64,000 bases of DNA from CALDSL01 sp039810245 (GTDB lineage Bacteria > Chloroflexota > Anaerolineae > Anaerolineales > Anaerolineaceae). Position 1 is the stretch's first letter. Every line of letters begins with the position of its first letter. Positions 1-7,275 of the stretch are shown here, piece after piece. A model generated the notes under the pieces. It worked only from the letters and a program-made list of their open reading frames with translations. It was not told where the DNA came from and did no database searches. A program made the translations under genes and the position numbers. The DNA is taken from assembly GCA_039810245.1 (NCBI GenBank), contig JBDHWQ010000001.1:62001-126000 (forward strand), read 5' to 3'.

Positions 1-660
1 CATCAGAACGATCCGGAGCAAGCCGCTGAGCTGGTGCTCGACCTGGTGGTCAAGCGCATCCCATCGCGCTTTGGCCACGACCCATCCACCGCGATCCAGG
101 TTCTCAGCCCCATGCACCGCGGCCCGGCCGGGGTGACGGAGTTGAACCAGCGTCTGCAGGAACGCCTGAACCCGCCCGCGCCTGGCAAAGCCCAGTACAA
201 TCACGGCCAGCGCAGCTTCCGCCCCGGCGACCGGGTGATGCAGATCCGCAACAACTACGATAAAAAGGTTTTCAATGGTGACCTGGGCACGCTGACGCGC
301 ATCGACTTTGAAGAGCAACTGCTGTATGTGGAGTTCGACACCGGCAGCGTAGCCTACGAATTCAACCAGCTCGATGAGCTGGTGCACGCCTACGCGATCA
401 GCATTCATAAGGCGCAGGGCTCGGAGTTCCCCGTGGTGGTAATTCCACTGCTGGCGCAGCATTACATGATGCTGCAGCGTAACCTGCTCTATACCGGCGT
501 GACCCGCGCGCGCAGCCTTGTGGTATTGGTCAGCAACCCCAGGGCGATTGCCATCGCGGTGCATAACGACCGCATTGCCCTGCGCAACACGCGCCTGGCG
601 CAGCGCCTGCAGGAAATGGCCAAAGAAACGCCGCGTGACTCGCGTTATACTACTGGATAG
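1..660 (+). CDS. recD2: RecD2-type ATP-dependent DNA helicase, C-terminal part
   Basis: Partial gene: the reading frame is open from base 1, so its start lies upstream. The visible 219 residues are the C-terminal helicase core of the SF1B RecD/TraA family, which unwinds DNA 5'-3' using ATP. Visible features are a GDRVMQIRNNYDKKVFNGD segment, typical of the SH3-like insertion of RecD2, then AYAISIHKAQGSEFP (motif V region) and LYTGVTRAR (motif VI, with the arginine finger). It ends cleanly 31 nt before the next gene. The RecBCD-dependent RecD cannot be formally excluded because the N-terminus is missing, but the insertion fits stand-alone RecD2 better. Confidence 0.85.
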   Translation, partial: HQNDPEQAAELVLDLVVKRIPSRFGHDPSTAIQVLSPMHRGPAGVTELNQRLQERLNPPAPGKAQYNHGQRSFRPGDRVMQIRNNYDKKVFNGDLGTLTRIDFEEQLLYVEFDTGSVAYEFNQLDELVHAYAISIHKAQGSEFPVVVIPLLAQHYMMLQRNLLYTGVTRARSLVVLVSNPRAIAIAVHNDRIALRNTRLAQRLQEMAKETPRDSRYTTG

Positions 661-691
661 ATCTTCAGTTCTGTAGCAGGGAAAGGGGACG

Positions 692-1324
692 ATGGAAGCA
701 GCCGGGCAGGATATCCGTGTGGGCTTGCTCGCCCCGGCGTATTACGTGCGCCTGGGCCTGCGCAGCGTGCTGGCGGAGATCCCGGGCGTGCGCGTAGTGT
801 TTGACGCCGCGGCCCTGGCCGAGGTGGAAGGCCGCCCCGTGGTGGACGTGCTGCTGCACGCCGCTACCGGTGAGCTGTCGCTGGCGGAATTTCTGCGCGC
901 TGCCGGCGAGAACACACCTATCATCCTGCTCCTGGATACCCCACCCAATGCCCGCCTGCTGGAGCGGCTGCGCGCCCGTCCATGGGCTATCCTTTCGCTG
1001 GAAGCCGGGCCGCAGGAGCTGGCCGCGGCCATTCACGCCACGCATGCCGGCCTGTTGAGCGCCGACCCGGCGCTATCCGCCAGCCTGCTGGCGCTCCCGG
1101 CAGCCCCGGCTGTAGATGAAGACAGCGAAGCCCTGACCCCGCGCGAGCGCGAAGTGCTGCAACTGTTGGCGCGCGGGCTGGCGAACAAGCAGATCGCAGC
1201 TCAGTTGGGTTTGAGCGAAAATACGGTCAAATTTCATATTTCCAGTGTATATGCCAAACTGGGCGCCGGCAACCGCGCCGAAGCAGTAACGCTCGGCGCG
1301 CGGCGTGGATGGATTAGCCTTTAA
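692..1324 (+). CDS. LuxR-type response regulator with degenerate receiver
   Basis: A 210-residue two-domain regulator. The C-terminal about 65 residues are a clear LuxR/NarL helix-turn-helix (LTPREREVLQLLARG, then NKQIAAQLGLSENTVKFH), so DNA binding is expected. The first about 120 residues have the length and hydrophobic pattern of a receiver domain, but the acidic pocket is absent: the usual Asp pair is Ala-Pro near residue 14, the phospho-acceptor position reads VDVLLHAAT, and the conserved Lys region reads LSLEAG. It probably works without phosphorylation or senses something else. The start ATG follows a GAAAGGGGA ribosome site. The glycosylase gene begins 17 nt downstream, so the two may be cotranscribed. 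Confidence 0.8.
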   Translation: MEAAGQDIRVGLLAPAYYVRLGLRSVLAEIPGVRVVFDAAALAEVEGRPVVDVLLHAATGELSLAEFLRAAGENTPIILLLDTPPNARLLERLRARPWAILSLEAGPQELAAAIHATHAGLLSADPALSASLLALPAAPAVDEDSEALTPREREVLQLLARGLANKQIAAQLGLSENTVKFHISSVYAKLGAGNRAEAVTLGARRGWISL

Positions 1325-1341
1325 CCGGAGGAGCGATTATC

Positions 1342-2148
1342 ATGCCAGAACTGCCCGAAATTGCATCGCGCGCGCGTGAAATGCAGGCCACCCTGGTGGG
1401 GAAAACCATCAGCGGCGTTGAAGTCTTGCAGCCGAAATGCCTGAATGTGCCAGTCGAGGAGTTCAGCGCCGGCCTCATCAACGCCACAATCGAATCCATA
1501 ACCTACCGTGGCAAGTGGATACTCACCCGCACCAGCCAGGGTTGGTTCCTGCTCAACCTGGGCATGGGCGGCGAGGTGCTGCTGGTAACGCGCGAGAGCT
1601 TGCCGCCCAAGTACCGCCTGGTGCTAGACTTCACAGATGGAACTTGCCTGGCGATCAACTTCTGGTGGTTTGGCTACGCGCATTTTGTCAAATTGGACGC
1701 TCTGGCCACCCACGAGCCCACCACCAGGCTGGGAATCGACGCGCTGCAGGCAAGCCCCGACGATCTGGCGCGCCTGTTCGCGGGGCAGCGCGGCAAGGTC
1801 AAAATGCTGCTACTCGACCAGGCGCGGATCAGCGGTATCGGCAATGCCTACATCCACGATATCCTGTTCTTCGCGCGCATTCACCCGCTGCGCCCGGCCA
1901 ACAGCCTGACCCGCGCCGAAATAGAAACGCTGGCGGATGCCATCCGCAAAGGCCTGCGGCCCAGCCTCGATCTGGGCGGCGCGTTTTACGAGAAACGACT
2001 GGACGGCTCCAACGGTGGCTTCACCGAAGACAGGGTCATTATCGGCTACCGCGAAAACAGCCCCTGCCCGATTTGCGGCACGCCGATTCAGAAGATCAAA
2101 ACCGGCGGAACCAGCAGCTTCATCTGCCCATCATGTCAAGCGCTGTAA
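1342..2148 (+). CDS. Divergent Fpg/Nei-family DNA glycosylase
   Basis: A 268-residue member of the Fpg/MutM-Nei H2TH family, which removes oxidised bases and nicks the strand by beta/delta elimination. The N-terminus MPELPE gives the catalytic Pro2 and Glu3; Lys58 (RGKW) matches the catalytic Lys57 of processed E. coli Fpg; the H2TH segment reads ISGIGNAYIHDILF. A C-terminal zinc finger keeps four Cys (242, 245, 262, 265). Key substrate-contact positions differ: the DPRRFG-type loop is NFWWFG (residues 107-111), HLGMSG is NLGMGG, and the zinc-finger Arg is Thr257. It is therefore a divergent subgroup and may not act on 8-oxoguanine. The start has GGAGGAGCG upstream. A bidirectional terminator follows. 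Confidence 0.8.
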   Translation: MPELPEIASRAREMQATLVGKTISGVEVLQPKCLNVPVEEFSAGLINATIESITYRGKWILTRTSQGWFLLNLGMGGEVLLVTRESLPPKYRLVLDFTDGTCLAINFWWFGYAHFVKLDALATHEPTTRLGIDALQASPDDLARLFAGQRGKVKMLLLDQARISGIGNAYIHDILFFARIHPLRPANSLTRAEIETLADAIRKGLRPSLDLGGAFYEKRLDGSNGGFTEDRVIIGYRENSPCPICGTPIQKIKTGGTSSFICPSCQAL

Positions 2149-2158
2149 TCCTGGTGTC

Positions 2159-2191
2159 ACTGTAGCCCGATCCTTTTGATCGAGCTACAGT
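2159..2191. terminator. Bidirectional terminator-like hairpin
   Basis: A 14-bp stem (2159-2172 with 2178-2191, one mismatch) and a 5-nt loop lie between two convergent genes ending at 2148 and 2198. The right arm is followed by a short AT-rich run. It can serve both strands. Confidence 0.65.
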
Positions 2192-2197
2192 GATCAT

Positions 2198-2848
2198 TTA
2201 ACGCAGGTTCTTGATCTCGGTGTGGAAAACTTTATCCCACAATGGCGAGGTGACGCCGTAGGCAGCGTTCCAATCGCGGAAGTGATGCGCCATGTGGTAG
2301 CGCTTGAGGAACTTGAGATAGCCAGCGCGCATGCGCGCGTGGTGCGTGGCGTAATGGGTCAGGTCGTAGGCCAGGTAGCCGGTCATCACACCTGAGATCA
2401 TTGGCGCCACCCACTCTGGCGCTCCCAACAGCATGCCCAACACCAGGTAGAACAGGCCGAAGAAGAAAAATGCCATCGGGATGGATACTACCGGGGGCAT
2501 CACGAGGCGCGTTTTGCACTGCGGCTGGGCGTGGTGCACTCCGTGGAACAGGAATGAAATTCGCTCCTGGGTCTTGTTGCGCGGCTTGAAGTGAAATAGG
2601 AAGCGGTGCAGCGTATACTCCATAAACGTCCATACGAACAGGCCGATCAGATACGCCAGCGGGATATACGCCCACGACGTGCCAGGGACATGGCGCAGGA
2701 TCGCGATAATAAAAAAGTAAACGATCACAGGCAGCCAGATCACTGTGACGGCGACTGGAGAGATATGCGTGAAGAACTCCATGAAGTCAGACTTGAACAG
2801 CCGGATCGGCGTATCACTGCGGTCAAAAGTATAATGACTGGCCATCAT
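2198..2848 (-). CDS. Fatty acid hydroxylase / sterol desaturase family membrane protein
   Basis: A 216-residue integral membrane di-iron oxygenase-like protein. The histidine clusters expected for the FA2H/ERG3 superfamily are all visible in order: HRFLFH, HGVHH, HYATHH and HMAHH, interrupted by hydrophobic membrane segments. It most resembles the membrane domain of fatty acid 2-hydroxylases, without the fused cytochrome b5 domain. The probable role is hydroxylation of a membrane lipid acyl chain, but substrate cannot be read from sequence. The start is one of two adjacent ATG codons. It lies 69 nt downstream of the phosphatase gene on the same strand. Confidence 0.75.
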   Translation of the reverse strand: MMASHYTFDRSDTPIRLFKSDFMEFFTHISPVAVTVIWLPVIVYFFIIAILRHVPGTSWAYIPLAYLIGLFVWTFMEYTLHRFLFHFKPRNKTQERISFLFHGVHHAQPQCKTRLVMPPVVSIPMAFFFFGLFYLVLGMLLGAPEWVAPMISGVMTGYLAYDLTHYATHHARMRAGYLKFLKRYHMAHHFRDWNAAYGVTSPLWDKVFHTEIKNLR

Positions 2849-2917
2849 AACCTGCCTTTGTGGGGAATTTTTATCAGTATAGCATGGCGTTCCGGTTTCA
2901 AACGAGTGAAGTTGATT

Positions 2918-3640
2918 TCAGGTCACCAGCTCGGATGGCAGGTGTGCAGTGCGGTTCATATACACCACCCCGATCTCGTCTTCGGTAAAATCGATGCGCG
3001 TGATGGCAGTATTGTTCATCACAAACCACAAGCTGCGGCTGAGCGGCAGCCGCAAAATGCCGTGAACCAGCAAATTATAGAAACCACCGTGGCTGATCAC
3101 TGCCACACGATCGTCTGTGCCCCCGTGGCGCTGTAGCAGCGCATCTAAAAAGCGCCCGGCGCGCTCTACGCGCTGGTCGAACTCCTCAAACGGCCGGTTC
3201 CACCAGCCGGCATTGTCCAGGTCATCCGGCAGGCGCAGGCGCGGATAATGACGTTGGAAATGCGCGCGCCCAAAGCCGGGCTGGATCAAGCGCTGGCCGG
3301 TGTCTTCATCGTCCAGGTACAGCCCGCCCTCTTCGTGCGCGTCAATCCAGGCATCCAGTGGCAGCCCGGTAGTCTCAGAAACGATCGAGCCAGTCTGCAC
3401 GGCGCGCAGCATCAGGCTGCAATACAGGTGCGTCAGACGGAAGCCGGCACGGTTTTGCCCGTCGCGCGCGCCGATCTCTTCACCGGGGCTGGTCTGCGCC
3501 AGGTGCGCGCCTAACAGCTCGGCCTGGCGCACGCCGGTGGGCGTCAGTTCGGGATCATGGCTGCGACCTCTGGATGATTTGGTGGCGTCCCACAGCGCGT
3601 TATTGGCGGATTGCCCATGACGGATAAAGTAAAACTGCAT
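2918..3640 (-). CDS. Histidine phosphatase family protein
   Basis: A 240-residue member of the phosphoglycerate mutase / acid phosphatase superfamily. The N-terminus carries the nucleophile motif FIRHGQS at residues 5-11, and the C-terminal half carries VISHGGF with the second catalytic histidine. Family members dephosphorylate small phosphoesters; the natural substrate here is unknown. The length and the extra middle insertion (EEGGLYLDDEDTG) are larger than typical GpmB proteins. A GGAAAGGAG ribosome site precedes the ATG. It sits between YigZ and the fatty acid hydroxylase-like gene, all minus strand, but a strong hairpin separates it from YigZ. Confidence 0.85.
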   Translation of the reverse strand: MQFYFIRHGQSANNALWDATKSSRGRSHDPELTPTGVRQAELLGAHLAQTSPGEEIGARDGQNRAGFRLTHLYCSLMLRAVQTGSIVSETTGLPLDAWIDAHEEGGLYLDDEDTGQRLIQPGFGRAHFQRHYPRLRLPDDLDNAGWWNRPFEEFDQRVERAGRFLDALLQRHGGTDDRVAVISHGGFYNLLVHGILRLPLSRSLWFVMNNTAITRIDFTEDEIGVVYMNRTAHLPSELVT

Positions 3641-3723
3641 TAGCTATTGCACTCCTTTCCGATTTCAACAAATCTTTCTACAAAAACCCTTGCCAAATAA
3701 AAAATATCCGGTATACTATAGAT

Positions 3724-3764
3724 GATCGACCGCCTGGGTGCCCCCCTCACCCCGGCGGTTGATC
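3724..3764 (-). terminator. Terminator-like hairpin after yigZ
   Basis: An imperfect palindrome with 11-bp outer arms (3724-3734 with 3754-3764, one G-U pair) and an inner GGGTG/CACCC stem starts a few bases after the yigZ stop. It lacks a clear U-tract, so termination strength is uncertain. Confidence 0.5.
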
Positions 3765-3767
3765 GCT

Positions 3768-4445
3768 TTAACCGCCGGATTCTTCCTCTGGAAAACTGCC
3801 CAGAGGGAAAATCGTCTCCATGTTGGTCTCGATAATCTCTGCCTGCACCGCTCCGCTCGTCAATCCGCGCAGACCGGCCTGAAACGCGTCCAACTGCGGG
3901 ATGGCGAAGCGCGCCGTAAGGGTGACATCCACGCCGAAGTCTTCATCCAGCACCTGCCCGTGGCAGGCGTCGACAAGCTGGCGCACGCGCTCGATGTACG
4001 TGTATGCGAAAGCTGCCATCACCGTGTGCGTCGGGATTTTTTCAGCGCGCTGCGTCACGGCCAGCACGGCGCGTACTGCATCGCTGTAAGCGCGCACCAG
4101 CCCGCCCGTTCCTAATTTTGTGCCGCCAAAATAGCGCGTGACCACCACCGCCACGTCACCCAGCCCGCTGCCCTGCAGCACGGCCAGCGCCGGCCGCCCG
4201 GCCGTGCCGGAGGGTTCACCGTCGTCGCTGCTGTGCGCGGTCACACTGGCGCCATAGCCCACCAGGAACAACGGCACGTTGTGTGTGGCACCGGCAAACT
4301 CGGCGCGAACAGCGGCGATAAATTCGCGCGCCTGTTCCACGCTGAAGACCGGAGCCAGTGTAGCGATGAAGCGCGAGTTAAGCACTTCGATTTCGGCGCG
4401 CGCGATCGCGGCAGGGATGGGGTATCTCCTGGGGGTCATCGACAT
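3768..4445 (-). CDS. yigZ: YigZ / IMPACT family protein
   Basis: A 225-residue protein of the UPF0029/IMPACT family. The N-terminal domain shows the family signature region with SDDGEPSGTAGRPAL and VVVTRYFGGTKLGTGGLVRA; the C-terminal ferredoxin-like domain covers roughly the last 70 residues. Bacterial YigZ is of uncertain function; the eukaryotic relative IMPACT acts in translational control. I chose the ATG at 4445 because AGGA precedes it and a palindromic TATACT box lies just upstream; an in-frame TTG at 4460 and an ATG at 4439 are alternatives. It is divergent from the Nudix gene with a shared short promoter region. Confidence 0.85.
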   Translation of the reverse strand: MSMTPRRYPIPAAIARAEIEVLNSRFIATLAPVFSVEQAREFIAAVRAEFAGATHNVPLFLVGYGASVTAHSSDDGEPSGTAGRPALAVLQGSGLGDVAVVVTRYFGGTKLGTGGLVRAYSDAVRAVLAVTQRAEKIPTHTVMAAFAYTYIERVRQLVDACHGQVLDEDFGVDVTLTARFAIPQLDAFQAGLRGLTSGAVQAEIIETNMETIFPLGSFPEEESGG

Positions 4446-4463
4446 GCATTCCTGTTCCAATCA

Positions 4464-4473
4464 AGTATACTTG
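4464..4473. promoter_or_regulatory. Shared palindromic -10 region between divergent genes
   Basis: The palindrome AAGTATACTT supplies a TATACT -10 box on both strands in the very short gap between yigZ (minus) and the Nudix gene (plus). No good -35 is seen on either side, so this is a suggestion only. Confidence 0.35.
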
Positions 4474-4495
4474 GGTTACAGCACATCGAACCAGG

Positions 4496-4939
4496 ATGGA
4501 CGGCATGCAAAGTGGCAGGCGCGGCATTGATTATATCGGCGTGGGGGTAGGCGCGGTGATCCTCAACCAGCGCAACGAGGTTTTTCTGGCGCGGCGTGGC
4601 GAAAAAGCACGCAACGAGCGCGGCCTGTGGGAATGCCCGGGCGGGTCGGTGGAATTTGGCGAAACCCTGGCCGCCGCCCTACGGCGCGAGATGCGCGAAG
4701 AATATGGCATTGAAATAGAAGTCTGCGAGCTGCTGGATGTGGTGGATCATATCCTTCCGGATGAGGGCCAGCACTGGGTATCGCCTTCTTTTGTATGCCG
4801 TATCACGGCCGGTGAGCCGTCGATCCTCGAACCCGAGAAATGCAGCCAGATCGGCTGGTTTGCGCTGGACGCGCTGCCATCCGAAACTACGCTCGCCAGC
4901 AAAAACAGTCTGAATGCAATCAAGGAGAAGATGGGATGA
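4496..4939 (+). CDS. Nudix hydrolase (MutT-like)
   Basis: A 147-residue Nudix hydrolase. The Nudix box is complete: GGSVEFGETLAAALRREMRE continues into EYGIEI, with the REx2EE metal-binding core. The preceding strand VGAVILNQRNEVFLARR is typical of small MutT/NTP-pyrophosphatase members. The substrate is probably a nucleoside diphosphate derivative, not determinable here. ATG at 4505 is an alternative start with better ribosome-site spacing. The stop overlaps the next ATG by 4 nt (ATGA), so it is translationally coupled to the aldo-keto reductase. Confidence 0.85.
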   Translation: MDGMQSGRRGIDYIGVGVGAVILNQRNEVFLARRGEKARNERGLWECPGGSVEFGETLAAALRREMREEYGIEIEVCELLDVVDHILPDEGQHWVSPSFVCRITAGEPSILEPEKCSQIGWFALDALPSETTLASKNSLNAIKEKMG

Positions 4940-5907
4940 AGTACCGGCGCTTTGGACGCACCAACTGGATTGTCAGCGAAGTGGGTTATGGCATGTGGGG
5001 TATGGGCGGCTGGACGGAGTCGGATGACGCCGAGTCGATGCAGTCGCTGCAGCACGCGGTTGACCTGGGCTGCACCTTTTTCGACACCGCCTGGGCCTAT
5101 GGCAGCGGGCATAGTGAAGGCCTTTTGGGCCATTTGGTGCGTGCAAACCCTGAGAAAAAGTTGTATACCGCCACGAAGATCCCGCCGCTCAACAGCAAGT
5201 GGCCTAGCCGTCGCGAATACACACTGGACGTAACCTTCCCACCTGATCATATCGAAAAATACGTGCACAGCAGCCTGCAGAACGCCGGGTTGGAGTGCTT
5301 TGACCTGGTGCAGTTCCATGTGTGGGAAGACTCCTGGGTGGAAGATGATCGCTGGGCAAAGAAGCTGGACGAGCTGCGCCGCCAGGGCTTAATCGGCGCG
5401 GTGGGTATCAGCATTAACCGCTGGGAGCCGTGGAACGGCGTCAAAGCCGTGCGCAGCGGGCTGATCGACGCGGTGCAGGTAATCTACAATATCTTTGATC
5501 AGAACCCCGAAGATGAGCTATTCCCTGCCTGTGTGGAGCAGGACGTGGCGGTGATCGCACGCGTACCCTTCGACGAAGGCACGCTGACCGGCAAGCTGAC
5601 GGTGGACAGCAAGTGGCCGCGTGGCGACTGGCGCAACACGTACTTTGTGCCCGAGAATCTCAAGGCCAGCGTGGAGCGCGCCGAAGCGCTGCGCCCGATG
5701 ATCCCCGAGGGCCACAGTATGCCGGAAATCGCGCTGCGTTTTATCCTCACCAACCCGGTGATCAGCACCGTTATTCCAGGCATGCGCAAGCTGCATCACG
5801 TGGAAGAAAACATCCGCGCCAGCGAGCTAGGCCCGCTGGATGATACGATGATGGCTGCGCTGCGACCGCACCGCTGGGTGCGCCAACCCACGCGCTGGTC
5901 GCAATAA
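4936..5907 (+). CDS. Aldo/keto reductase
   Basis: A 323-residue NADP-dependent oxidoreductase of the AKR superfamily with a TIM-barrel fold. The catalytic tetrad is recognisable: Asp in CTFFDTAWAYG, Tyr in the same segment, Lys in LYTATK and His in LVQFHVWED. The C-terminal LRFILTNPVISTVIPGM contacts the cofactor phosphate in family members. I chose the ATG at 4936, which overlaps the Nudix stop, over a longer upstream in-frame start inside that gene. Substrate is unknown; such proteins are often general aldehyde reductases. Confidence 0.85.
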   Translation: MKYRRFGRTNWIVSEVGYGMWGMGGWTESDDAESMQSLQHAVDLGCTFFDTAWAYGSGHSEGLLGHLVRANPEKKLYTATKIPPLNSKWPSRREYTLDVTFPPDHIEKYVHSSLQNAGLECFDLVQFHVWEDSWVEDDRWAKKLDELRRQGLIGAVGISINRWEPWNGVKAVRSGLIDAVQVIYNIFDQNPEDELFPACVEQDVAVIARVPFDEGTLTGKLTVDSKWPRGDWRNTYFVPENLKASVERAEALRPMIPEGHSMPEIALRFILTNPVISTVIPGMRKLHHVEENIRASELGPLDDTMMAALRPHRWVRQPTRWSQ

Positions 5908-5934
5908 GCGAGGATCAGCGACCCTCTCCAGGCG

Positions 5935-7275
5935 ATGAAAAAGCACCTGCCCATCTGGCGCCGAGCGCAAAAAGACTGCACCACCACGATCGAAGTCGCG
6001 CAGTGGCTGCCACTGGCTGCGTTTGGGCTGTTCCTGTTCTGGTACCTGGCCAACCCGAATAAGATTGTATCGCTGGCGGCGGCCACGCTACTGGGCTGCG
6101 TGGTTGTGGCATTCACCTGGGCCTTCCAGCAGGCGCGCCACGTACGCGCCGCGCGCAGGCTGCGCTACTCGGCGCTGCAGGTGGGCGATGAGCTGGAAGA
6201 AGAGCTGGAACTGGATAACCAGTCGATCTTTCCGGTGCTGTGGGCCGAGTTTGTCGATCGTTCCAACCTGCCTGGTTATACTGTCACCAGCGTGCACGCA
6301 GCCGGAGCGAAGAGTGTAGAGAAATGGCGCGCCGAAACGATCTGCGAGCGGCGCGGGGTGTACGTGCTTGGCCCATGGGAACTGCTGCTGGGCGACCCGC
6401 TGGGCATTTTTCGCGTGCGCCAGGTATACCAGGAGCAGCGCGAGATCCTGATCTACCCGCCCCTGGCGGATATGCCCGACTGCGTGCAGGTGACGGCTGC
6501 CGCGGAAGGCGACCAACGCGCCTTGCACCAGCCAATTGGCGCAGACACGGCCAACGCATTCAGCACGCGCCCGTATGCGCCCGGCGATCCGCTGCGCAAC
6601 CTGCACTGGCGCACTACCGCGCGCCGCGAGCAGCCGTTTGTCAAGCTGTTCGAGCCTGAATCGGCCACGTCCGTGTGGCTGGTGGCTGACTGCGACCCCA
6701 ATGTGCACCGCAAGGTGGGGAAAGAGTCATCGTTTGAAGCCATGATCATGGTGCTGGCCACTCTGGCAGCGCGCATGCTGCGCGAGCAGTTGGCAGTGGG
6801 CCTGTATGCTGCCGGCGCAGACCAGACAGTGGTGCTGCCCGAGCGCGGCCAGCCGCACCAATGGGATATCCTTAAAGCGCTGGCCCCGCTGGAAATGAAT
6901 GGCCCACCGCTGGCCGCGGCGCTGCAATCGCTGCGCCCGCTGGTATCGGCGCGCAATACCGTAGTGTTAGTCACACCGTCGCTGGCGGCGGCGTGGCTGC
7001 CGGAACTGAGCCGGCTGGCCGGGCTGCGCGGCGGCCGGGCGGCGCAGGTGGTGCTGCTGGACCCACGCAGTTTTGGCGGCAGCAGCAACCCGGATCCGCT
7101 GCCAGGCCTGCTGGCAGAAGCCGGCATCCGCGCGCAGATCATCCGCGGCGAGCAGATCAAACCAATCAGTGGGGCGTACGGCAGCGTGCGGCGCTGGGAA
7201 TTCCAGAGCCTGGCCACCGGGCGCGTGGTAGCGCGCCACACCCCGCGCGGTGATGATATCCGGGGGCCGGTATGA
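5935..7275 (+). CDS. DUF58 domain protein
   Basis: A 446-residue membrane protein. Two hydrophobic segments lie near residues 22-60, and the DUF58 signature PYAPGDPLRNLHWRTTARR lies at about residue 215, followed by a vWA-like C-terminal region. DUF58 proteins usually sit with a MoxR AAA ATPase and a transglutaminase-like membrane protein and are thought to act in assembly or quality control of envelope complexes. Here the transglutaminase follows with an ATGA overlap, but no MoxR gene is present on either side; an aldo-keto reductase lies upstream. Confidence 0.85.
   Translation: MKKHLPIWRRAQKDCTTTIEVAQWLPLAAFGLFLFWYLANPNKIVSLAAATLLGCVVVAFTWAFQQARHVRAARRLRYSALQVGDELEEELELDNQSIFPVLWAEFVDRSNLPGYTVTSVHAAGAKSVEKWRAETICERRGVYVLGPWELLLGDPLGIFRVRQVYQEQREILIYPPLADMPDCVQVTAAAEGDQRALHQPIGADTANAFSTRPYAPGDPLRNLHWRTTARREQPFVKLFEPESATSVWLVADCDPNVHRKVGKESSFEAMIMVLATLAARMLREQLAVGLYAAGADQTVVLPERGQPHQWDILKALAPLEMNGPPLAAALQSLRPLVSARNTVVLVTPSLAAAWLPELSRLAGLRGGRAAQVVLLDPRSFGGSSNPDPLPGLLAEAGIRAQIIRGEQIKPISGAYGSVRRWEFQSLATGRVVARHTPRGDDIRGPV

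Noticed and set aside
4840..4936. Longer N-terminus for the aldo-keto reductase
   Set aside because: The extra 32 codons lie inside the Nudix gene; the ATG at 4936 begins at the conserved first strand and overlaps the Nudix stop.
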